9,268 nt of DNA. Source: Bacteroidota bacterium (GTDB taxonomy: Bacteria; Bacteroidota; Bacteroidia; Bacteroidales; GCA-2748055). The stretch lies in contig DAOWNM010000089.1 of NCBI GenBank assembly GCA_030642565.1, forward strand, positions 1 through 9,268, given 5' to 3'. Each line of letters opens with the position of its first letter. Position 1 is the first letter of the stretch. Both the position numbers and the translations under genes were made by a program. Under the pieces are notes generated by a model. The model was not told the origin of the DNA, made no database searches, and saw only the letters and a program-made list of their open reading frames with translations. Of the stretch, positions 1 to 5,092 are shown one piece after another.

Positions 1-212
1 CGAAGAGCTATCATTTCTGCCTCGATTCCCACAAAGGTAGGGTCAAGTCCGGGAACACCCATCTCCATCCGTATATACTCCTCCCCGGTAATATCCTCAA
101 TATCATTGACGATCTTAACAAGCTCTCTGATGGTAGCTTTCCCGGCAGGATGAATACCAAAGGCATCTATCACTTCATTAACAACTTCTGACGGTATTGG
201 AGTCGATTTCAT
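1..212 (-). CDS. PLP-dependent aminotransferase, class I/II (N-terminal part, runs off the left edge)
   Basis: Partial gene: the ATG is at 212-210 and the frame stays open for 70 codons to the window edge. The product begins MKSTPIPSEVVNEV, and residues 48-60 read RMEMGVPGLDPTF. This resembles the N-terminal arm of fold-type I PLP aminotransferases, where a strand ending in a Gly-x-Pro turn precedes the substrate-binding region. The PLP lysine and the rest of the enzyme lie outside the window, so substrate range cannot be judged. It starts only 10 nt after the stop of the NDP-forming acyl-CoA synthetase and has no evident Shine-Dalgarno, so the two are very likely co-transcribed. Family knowledge: aminotransferases that feed 2-oxo acids into acyl-CoA formation are commonly linked with ADP-forming synthetases in amino-acid fermenters. 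The family call is fairly good; the exact substrate is unknown. Confidence 0.7.
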   Translation of the reverse strand, partial: MKSTPIPSEVVNEVIDAFGIHPAGKATIRELVKIVNDIEDITGEEYIRMEMGVPGLDPTFVGIEAEMIAL

Positions 213-222
213 ATTAAACAGT

Positions 223-2298
223 TTAACATTCCAACAATTCTTGCCTCTCTATTCTAATCCTTGAATCCACCACAAGCAGCTGATCTCCGCATCCCATCAG
301 GGGATTCAGGTCAAGTTCTGCAATATGATCATTGTCGCTGAGCACCACAGAGAGCCTTACCAGAATCTCCTCAAATGCACTGATATTGATTCCCGGCTGT
401 CCCCGCATTCCTTCCAGCATTTTAAAGCCTTTCAGGGAACGGATCATCCCTCCGGCCTCTGCCATCGACAACGGGACAAGTCCTGTTGCCATATCCCTCA
501 TGACCTCCACATAGATACCACCGAGGCCACAAAGAATGATATGTCCAAAACCGGGTTCATATTTTGCCCCAACAAACAGCTCAATCCCCTCCAGCATCGG
601 CTGCAGCAGTACACCTGTGGCACCTTCAATTCTTAACATGCGATGAAAATGCTCCATCAGGTCAATATCATTATCGATCCCCAGGGCCACACCACCCACA
701 TCCGATTTATGAACCGGTCCAACCACTTTCATAACAAGGGGAAAACCTGTTTGATGTGCCAGGCGATCGAGTGATTCTTCATCGGTTGCTACTTCCTCGC
801 TTACCCGAGGTATACCTGCAGCATCCAGGATTTTTTGAATGACCCTAGGGGCCAGATACCCCTCTTCGGACCGGTCGATCAGCTCCCTGATGGTTTTCAG
901 ATCGAACCCCTCTGGGGTGAAAGCCTCTTCGGCAGGTGCTTCTGTTCCATATACAAGGGTTAATGCCTCTCCCAATTGCACCTCGTCGGGAAAATTGATG
1001 GTACCATGAGATAGAAACGCCTGAACCTCCCTTGCGGCAGTGGTCAGAGAAGGGAGAACCGGGTAGATCGGCTTCCTGCACTGCTGCATCTTCTGAAAAA
1101 GCAGATCATATACATCAAAAACCGGGGCGAGACCGGGAGTGCCAAAGATGACCACTATGCCATCAATCTCTTTGAAGAAGTGCTCACAATAATCTATACA
1201 TTTTCCCAGCTGCTCAGCATTGCCGGTAGCCAGCAGATCGATGGGATTTGAAGCAGACGATCCCGGGTAGAGATGCGTGAGCAGCTCATCCACTTTGGGC
1301 CCCTCCAGGTTGGGAACATCCATATCCCCCTTGGCCAGTTGATCGGTGAGCATCACAGCTGGTCCGCCGGCATGGGTAATAATGGCCAGGTTCCTGCCCT
1401 TCAATAGTGGATGGAGCATTACCGAAGCCACGGTGGTCAGCTCCTCCCTGCCATAACATCGTACAATACCTGCCTTGCGGAAGAGCGCATCAACAGCCAT
1501 ATCGGAACTGGCCATGGCACCCGTATGGGATGAAGCTGCCCTGCTGCCCGCATCGGTTGTGCCCGCCTTGATGGCTGCAATTTGACACCCTTTCCCGATC
1601 AGGGAGGTGGCATGCCTGAGCAGACGGCCCGGATCCTTGATGGTTTCAAAATAGAGCATCTTTACCCGTGAAGAGTGTTCCTCACTGTATGTTTCATCCA
1701 GATATTGCAATACATCTTCCACGCCCATCATGGCAGAGTTCCCAACCGAAAAAACATGGTTAAACCTGAGCCCTTTCTGTAGTCCGGACTCCATGATAAA
1801 TACAGCTGTAGCACCGCTCCCGGAGATAAAATCGCATCCCTGCGGATCCAGGTTTGGAATGGGCAGTGTAAAGACACCCTGGTAAGCCGGGGTCATTACA
1901 CCAATGCAATTGGGGCCAATCAGGACTGCATCATGCTTTCTGCAGATCTCGACAATCTCCTTCTCAATCTCTGCTCCTTCACTATTCTCTTCACTGAACC
2001 CTGCCGAAACAATAATAAAGGCACGGGTCCCTTTGGTCTCAGCCAACTCTTTCACAATTGATGTGCAAAGCGTTGCGGGAACAGCCAGGAAAGCCAGTTC
2101 AGTCTGAGGTAAATCCCGGATCTCCCTGTAAGAAGGCAGTCCCTGTATCTCATCCTCTTTGGGATTCAGCGAATAGAGCGATCCTTTGTATGTTCCGGAC
2201 CGAATATTATGGAAGAGTTTTCCTCCTGGCTTAGAGGTATTATTGGATGCTCCTACAACGACAATGCTCTCAGGATTAATAAGTTGGCGATTAATCAT
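223..2298 (-). CDS. NDP-forming acyl-CoA synthetase (ADP-forming acetate-CoA ligase type), fused alpha and beta subunits
   Basis: Converts acyl-CoA + ADP + Pi to a free acid + CoA + ATP, a substrate-level phosphorylation step in the cytoplasm. The 691 residues show the fused order. A CoA-binding Rossmann domain (about 8-135) has VVGASNNTSKPGGK and IGPNCIGV. The succinyl-CoA-synthetase-like ligase part (about 150-450) has SGSGATAVFIMESG. A C-terminal ATP-grasp domain (about 475-691) has the ending ELDLNPL. The two histidines that relay phosphate in the family are present: H258 in SHTG and H530 in GPVHKSD, and E218 in YFETIKDPGR is a likely partner. The protein is full length for the fused form and lacks the acetyltransferase extension of Pat/Pka proteins. 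It starts at an ATG with no Shine-Dalgarno, about 100 nt after a terminator, so it probably has its own promoter. The aminotransferase follows after 10 nt. The preferred acyl group cannot be read from the sequence. Confidence 0.93.
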   Translation of the reverse strand: MINRQLINPESIVVVGASNNTSKPGGKLFHNIRSGTYKGSLYSLNPKEDEIQGLPSYREIRDLPQTELAFLAVPATLCTSIVKELAETKGTRAFIIVSAGFSEENSEGAEIEKEIVEICRKHDAVLIGPNCIGVMTPAYQGVFTLPIPNLDPQGCDFISGSGATAVFIMESGLQKGLRFNHVFSVGNSAMMGVEDVLQYLDETYSEEHSSRVKMLYFETIKDPGRLLRHATSLIGKGCQIAAIKAGTTDAGSRAASSHTGAMASSDMAVDALFRKAGIVRCYGREELTTVASVMLHPLLKGRNLAIITHAGGPAVMLTDQLAKGDMDVPNLEGPKVDELLTHLYPGSSASNPIDLLATGNAEQLGKCIDYCEHFFKEIDGIVVIFGTPGLAPVFDVYDLLFQKMQQCRKPIYPVLPSLTTAAREVQAFLSHGTINFPDEVQLGEALTLVYGTEAPAEEAFTPEGFDLKTIRELIDRSEEGYLAPRVIQKILDAAGIPRVSEEVATDEESLDRLAHQTGFPLVMKVVGPVHKSDVGGVALGIDNDIDLMEHFHRMLRIEGATGVLLQPMLEGIELFVGAKYEPGFGHIILCGLGGIYVEVMRDMATGLVPLSMAEAGGMIRSLKGFKMLEGMRGQPGINISAFEEILVRLSVVLSDNDHIAELDLNPLMGCGDQLLVVDSRIRIERQELLEC

Positions 2299-2318
2299 TC
2301 GAATCAGTTTAATAGATT

Positions 2319-2326
2319 CAAAGATA
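2319..2326 (-). promoter_or_regulatory. Candidate Bacteroidota -7 element for the acyl-CoA synthetase gene
   Basis: The minus strand reads TATCTTTG, an exact match to the Bacteroidota -7 consensus TAnnTTTG, 20 nt before the synthetase ATG. No TTTG lies at the usual -33 spacing, so the call rests on the -7 box and on the terminator just upstream, which implies a new promoter here. A 5-bp inverted repeat (AGTGT/ACACT, 2359-2374) lies about 33 nt upstream of the box and could be an operator, but it is short. Confidence 0.35.
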
Positions 2327-2390
2327 ACAAAGCAGATTTGTGTCTTCGCCGGATAGGGAGTGTCTTAGAACACTGTCCAACAACAGGAAT

Positions 2391-2452
2391 AAAAAAAAAT
2401 AAGGCAAGTTGCTGCTCTTCCTAAAACCCTCAAAAGATTCGCAACTTGCCTT
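2391..2452 (-). terminator. Intrinsic terminator of the rex-ribF-TM1266 operon
   Basis: On the minus strand AAGGCAAGTTGC (2452-2441) pairs perfectly with GCAACTTGCCTT (2412-2401). This gives a 12-bp stem with a 28-nt loop, followed at once by A and nine T residues (2400-2391). The U-tract is only on the minus-strand side, so it terminates transcripts coming from the regulator genes. The loop is longer than usual, but a perfect stem plus nine U is strong evidence. It separates the redox-control genes from the acyl-CoA synthetase transcription unit. Confidence 0.85.
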
Positions 2453-2492
2453 GCACCCCAACAATTACTTTTCAGCTATATTAACCAATAAG

Positions 2493-2538
2493 TGGAAGAT
2501 TTGTTGCATTGTTAATGCGCTTTTAACAAATGGAAGAT
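2493..2538. repeat. Nested inverted repeat flanked by an 8-bp direct repeat, after the TM1266 gene
   Basis: TGGAAGAT occurs at 2493-2500 and again at 2531-2538. Between and overlapping them are two nested inverted repeats: ATTTGTT (2499-2505) with AACAAAT (2525-2531), and GCATT-GTT-AATGC (2506-2518). A separate pairing, TTGTTAA (2509-2515) with TTAACAA (2523-2529), has the half-sites of a Rex operator, but the 7-nt spacer is wrong for the usual 4. It lies in the 3' untranslated region before the terminator. It may be an RNA hairpin, a degenerate operator or chance in AT-rich DNA. Confidence 0.4.
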
Positions 2539-2551
2539 GTTTTTTAACATT

Positions 2552-2794
2552 TCACCCCGCCAGTACCGATTTCACTTTAACCCCCTGCAGCCTTCCCAGC
2601 TTTCCCGTGAGTGATCCGATCAGATCTGTATTTCCTTCAAGTACAAGCGAGATTACACTGGTGGAACGATCCCTGAGCGGAATTCCCTGTCGGCCCAGGA
2701 TCAGGTCGGCATGTTCAGAAATGATGGCATTGATCCGGTGAATATCACCCCCTTCACTGACCAGTACAATCACTGCTCCGATACGTTGTTCCAT
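2552..2794 (-). CDS. Iron-only hydrogenase system regulator, TM1266 family
   Basis: This 80-residue protein (MEQRIGAVIVLVSEGGDI...) matches my memory of the TM1266 family, small proteins with an ACT/NikR-C-like ferredoxin fold found beside [FeFe]-hydrogenase and maturation genes. Recognisable family segments are MEQRIGAV at the start, ILGRQGIPLRDRSTSVISLV in the middle (52-71% of the length), and SLTGKLGRLQGVKVKSVLAG at the end. The length is typical. There is no DNA-binding domain, so an effector-binding or partner-binding role is plausible, but the biochemical function of the family is not established. It starts 12 nt after the ribF-like gene and is the last gene before the terminator. Its presence ties the rex operon to the hydrogenase genes upstream. 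Confidence 0.88.
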   Translation of the reverse strand: MEQRIGAVIVLVSEGGDIHRINAIISEHADLILGRQGIPLRDRSTSVISLVLEGNTDLIGSLTGKLGRLQGVKVKSVLAG

Positions 2795-2806
2795 CTAACA
2801 AATATA

Positions 2807-3691
2807 CTAATAAATGAGTTCTCTGACGGCATCAAGCAGCGGTAAGAGGTCAGGTTCATCTGCACCGTTCAATTTTTTATGAAAACGGATCACCCCCTCG
2901 CCTGCTACTGAAGATGCTGTTGTTTCAAGCGGAAACAGAAGAAGATTCTCTTCCCCGATATGAACAAGCGCTTTTCTATAGTGACCGTTGCAGAGAAAGG
3001 AAGCAGCATACCTGCCCTCCGGGGGAACCATCTTCAGAGGATTGCTCACAGGAATATATAAACAGGGGTGTCCGTACAGCACTTCCTGTTCCGGAATCGG
3101 TTCAATATTTGCCCTGATTATATAGTGATGCTCCAGATAGGCATTCGCTCGCTGAATATTCCCCTCTTTCAGGGCTTTCCGGATCTTGGTGCTGCTAACT
3201 GTTTCATTCTGTATCTCCTGCTCAGGAATCTCTTCCACCTGAAAACCAAATCTCTCCCTGGCATCGTAAAGGGATGAAAAGCTCCCCTCCTTGTTGTGGC
3301 CAAAATAGTGGTTAAAGCCAACTACAATGGTATGGGCATGAAGTTTTCCTACCAGGTAATGCTCCACAAAAGTATCTGAACTGGTCCGTGCAAAATCCAG
3401 AGTGAATTCCATAATGACCAGGTGATCCAGGCCCGCTTCTTCCAAAAGCATCCTCTTCTCTGACTGGGAATTGATCAGCTTCAGATCCTTACCTTCCGAA
3501 TCCGGATAGAGCACCTGACGTGGATGTGGATGAAAAGTGATCAGTACAGAGGAGCCATCCACCTCTCCGGCCAGATCATTCAATCGCCCGATAATCACCC
3601 GGTGGCCAACATGTACACCATCGAATGAACCAACAGTGACAACCGGTGAGGCGATCTCCGGCAAATTATCCATTGAGTGATGTACCTGCAT
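2807..3691 (-). CDS. ribF: RibF-type FAD synthetase with a degenerate riboflavin-kinase domain
   Basis: The N-terminal half is a clear FMN adenylyltransferase domain (about 15-185). It has GSFDGVHVGH (21-30, the nucleotidyl-transferase HxGH-type site), TFHPHP (52-57), GFNHYFGHNKEG (125-136) and SSTKIRKAL (176-184). It should adenylate FMN to FAD in the cytoplasm. The C-terminal 105 residues occupy the place of the riboflavin kinase and keep some framework (LVPP-type MVPPEGRYAASF near 212-223). They lack the glycine-rich G-x-x-LGFPTANI phosphate/Mg site and the usual catalytic Glu segment, so kinase activity is doubtful. At 294 residues the protein is slightly short for bifunctional RibF. The ATG follows the rex stop by one nucleotide (TAA-G-ATG), so the two are translationally coupled. 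M7 is an alternative start. Flavin supply to the FMN-binding hydrogenase subunit is a reasonable but unproven reason for its place here. Confidence 0.85.
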   Translation of the reverse strand: MQVHHSMDNLPEIASPVVTVGSFDGVHVGHRVIIGRLNDLAGEVDGSSVLITFHPHPRQVLYPDSEGKDLKLINSQSEKRMLLEEAGLDHLVIMEFTLDFARTSSDTFVEHYLVGKLHAHTIVVGFNHYFGHNKEGSFSSLYDARERFGFQVEEIPEQEIQNETVSSTKIRKALKEGNIQRANAYLEHHYIIRANIEPIPEQEVLYGHPCLYIPVSNPLKMVPPEGRYAASFLCNGHYRKALVHIGEENLLLFPLETTASSVAGEGVIRFHKKLNGADEPDLLPLLDAVRELIY

Positions 3692-3692
3692 C

Positions 3693-4316
3693 TTAATTCT
3701 GGGGACTCTTCACGAAATAGGCTACTTTTTCCAGCGAGGTGATCATATCAAACTCATCCAGGTATATTTCAGGGGGTACATTCAGGGGTACAGTAGTGAA
3801 ATTCATCAAACCCTTAATATCCGCTTCCACCAGTTGGGCGGTCACTTCAGCCGCTGAATCCGCCGGTACAGTCAGAATGGCAATGGAGATCTGCTGGGCT
3901 TCAACCACCTCCTTCAGCCTGCTGAGCGGGTAACACTTTACGCCCGAAATCACCCTGTCAATCTTGGTGGTATCCACATCGAAAGTAGCAATGATATTGA
4001 GCTTTGACCGCTTCCCTACGAAGTAGGTAGTAACTGCTTTACCAAGATTACCAATACCGATCACGGCCACATTGAGGCCCCTCTCCGAATCAAGAATATC
4101 ACCAATGACATCGACCAGTTCTCTTAAATCATACCCCTTTCGCTGCATGCTGGTATAGCCGATAAACATAATATCCCGACGTACCTGTACCGCTGTATTG
4201 TGATGAAGATCTGCGAGTTCATGAGAGAAAATGTGTGTCTTTCCCTCCTCAAGGCACTGAAGAAGGGACCTGCGGTATTCACTCAAACGTTCAACAGTAC
4301 GCTCCGGCAGAGTCAT
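3693..4316 (-). CDS. rex: Redox-sensing transcriptional repressor Rex
   Basis: Rex binds DNA at low NADH/NAD+ and leaves it when NADH rises, releasing fermentation and hydrogen-production genes. The product has an N-terminal winged-helix domain (about 1-70, starting LPERTVERLSEYRR with VQVRRDIMFIGY in the recognition part). A Rossmann NAD(H) domain follows, with VAVIGIGNLGKA (GxGxxG at 87-92) and IIATFDVDTTKID, and the VPADSAAEV...IKGLMNF segment. The C-terminal helix SLEKVAYFV is the dimer-swap helix typical of the family. I chose the ATG at 4316 (207 residues), because family members begin near the LPE motif. A TTG at 4340 would add eight residues but would place the start close to the operator. 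It is first in the rex-ribF-TM1266 operon and is probably autoregulated through the site at 4353-4370. Confidence 0.95.
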   Translation of the reverse strand: MTLPERTVERLSEYRRSLLQCLEEGKTHIFSHELADLHHNTAVQVRRDIMFIGYTSMQRKGYDLRELVDVIGDILDSERGLNVAVIGIGNLGKAVTTYFVGKRSKLNIIATFDVDTTKIDRVISGVKCYPLSRLKEVVEAQQISIAILTVPADSAAEVTAQLVEADIKGLMNFTTVPLNVPPEIYLDEFDMITSLEKVAYFVKSPQN

Positions 4317-4345
4317 AGAGTATTCTTTGATCTGATACAATACTA

Positions 4346-4377
4346 CAAAATATTGTTAATTAAATCACAGATTCAAA
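4346..4377 (-). promoter_or_regulatory. Candidate Bacteroidota-type promoter of the rex operon
   Basis: On the minus strand TTTG (4377-4374) lies 21 nt before TATTTTG (4352-4346), a one-base-short version of the TAnnTTTG -7 box. The ATG at 4316 lies 29 nt beyond the box. The Rex operator fits between the two elements, which is where a repressor would block RNA polymerase. The -7 match is imperfect, so this is a tentative call. Confidence 0.35.
4353..4370. promoter_or_regulatory. Rex operator upstream of rex
   Basis: The plus strand reads TTGTTAA-TTAA-ATCACAG, 18 bp. Against the Rex consensus (TTGTTAA or TTGTGAA, 4 nt, TTAACAA or TTCACAA) the left half is perfect and the right half differs only at its first and last bases. 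The 4-nt spacer is correct. It lies 36 nt before the rex ATG at 4316 and fits negative autoregulation. Confidence 0.7.
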
Positions 4378-4389
4378 TCAACAATTCTA

Positions 4390-4403
4390 TTGATACCCAT
4401 CAA
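4390..4403. promoter_or_regulatory. FNR/CRP-family operator box upstream of rex
   Basis: TTGAT-ACCC-ATCAA is an exact match to the 14-bp FNR consensus TTGATnnnnATCAA. The palindrome extends by one base pair on each side (4389-4404). It lies 19 bp upstream of the Rex operator. A U-tract does not follow on either strand, so a terminator hairpin is unlikely. It suggests control of the rex operon by an oxygen- or redox-responsive CRP/FNR-type factor encoded elsewhere. Confidence 0.6.
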
Positions 4404-4409
4404 TCTTTA

Positions 4410-4552
4410 TTATAGAGGCAGAATCACACTGAATTCACTTGCTTTTTCAGGCGTGTTTTTTATGCGGACAAACTCTTTAAACAGTTGTGAGATCTCCTCA
4501 CCAGTGCATTGAGGGGTGATTTGAGCTCGTGACTCAGTATGGAGAGAAACTG
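4410..4552 (-). pseudogene. Remnant of a histidine kinase fused to the response regulator (decayed REC-kinase hybrid)
   Basis: Directly after the response regulator's TAA, in the same frame, the minus strand encodes QFLSILSHELKSPLNAL, a clear HisKA H-box with the phospho-acceptor His. The open frame then runs into VRRSHN and a stop. A second frame (offset by two) takes over at GEEISQLFKEFVRIKN, which resembles the F-box region of a kinase ATPase domain. It is joined to TPEKASEFSVILPL, which resembles a kinase C-terminus, and ends at TAA 4412-4410. Most of the dimerisation helices, the N-box and the G-boxes are missing. The simplest reading is a former REC-HisKA-ATPase hybrid with a nonsense mutation at the domain junction and at least two internal deletions, leaving about 48 codons of the kinase. 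It encodes no working kinase. Confidence 0.75.
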
Positions 4553-5005
4553 TTAACGAATCTTTTTCCCCTCCTCCTTCATTGTTCTCGTTATCTTCTT
4601 CAGGAAATACTGTTTGGTGATCAGGTCGATGCTGGACTTTAACTCGGCCGGAGTAAATGGTTTGGGAATAAAATCCCAGGCCCCATCATTGGTGGCTTTG
4701 GCCGCAATTTCAAGGGATGCATAGGATGTGATCATAGCCACCATAATATCCATATTTTTCTGTCTGATAATCTCCAGCACCTCCATCCCGTTCATACCGG
4801 GCAGTTTGTTATCCAACAAAAGGATTTCAGGAGGTGCTTCTTCCAGCATAACAAGTGCCTCCTCACCACTGGCTGCCTCCCGGCACTCAAACAGATAATC
4901 ATCGTCCATAAAAGGGAAACTCACACTGTGCCCTTCAAGAATCCTTCTCACTCCCGACCGGATTCCCGGTTCATCGTCAACCACCAATACAGATAAAGTC
5001 TTCAT
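4553..5005 (-). CDS. Single-domain response regulator (REC), truncated from a hybrid kinase
   Basis: A 150-residue receiver domain with all key residues: acidic pocket D10 and D11 (VVDDEPG), phospho-acceptor D65 in LLLDNKLPG, T93 in MITSYAS, and K115 in DFIPKPFTP. After residue 125 it continues as a charged helix (KKITRTMKEEGKKIR) like the linker helices of hybrid kinases, and then stops. It has no DNA-binding or enzymatic output domain. The kinase remnant that follows in frame suggests it is what survives of a longer hybrid. It lies 87 nt after the HydS-like sensor kinase gene and is probably co-transcribed with it, so HydS is the natural phosphate donor. With no output domain, it may act by protein contact, as a phosphate sink, or not at all. 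The ATG at 5005 sits just before the MKTLSVLVVDD start typical of REC domains. Confidence 0.9.
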   Translation of the reverse strand: MKTLSVLVVDDEPGIRSGVRRILEGHSVSFPFMDDDYLFECREAASGEEALVMLEEAPPEILLLDNKLPGMNGMEVLEIIRQKNMDIMVAMITSYASLEIAAKATNDGAWDFIPKPFTPAELKSSIDLITKQYFLKKITRTMKEEGKKIR

Positions 5006-5092
5006 GATTTAATCAAGGTATTTCATAACCAATAATCTTAACTGTTCCATTCTAAAACCCTTTTCCAAATAGTGATCTGCTTTGATCCAACT
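5006..5092. other. Intergenic gap between the HydS-like and REC genes
   Basis: 87 nt with no terminator-like hairpin and no clear promoter. A 13-codon minus-strand frame (MEQLRLLVMKYLD) ends at a TAA a few bases before the REC ATG. It could be a tiny leader, but it may well be chance. Read-through from the hydrogenase genes is the likely source of the REC transcript. Confidence 0.4.

Noticed and set aside
2509..2529. TTGTTAA/TTAACAA pair as a true Rex operator
   Set aside because: The 7-nt spacer does not match the 4-nt spacing of Rex sites, and it lies in a 3' untranslated region behind a terminator.
2795..2806. TATATTTG on the minus strand as an internal promoter for the TM1266 gene
   Set aside because: It sits in a 12-nt gap between tightly packed genes, overlaps the start region and has no -33 partner I trust.
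4317..4340. TTG start codon for rex, giving 215 residues
   Set aside because: The ATG at 4316 matches the usual Rex N-terminus, and the TTG would leave almost no leader after the candidate promoter and operator.
4389..4404. ATTGAT/ATCAAT hairpin as a terminator of the hydrogenase operon
   Set aside because: The stem is only 6 bp and AT-rich, with no U-tract on the minus strand; it fits an FNR box better.
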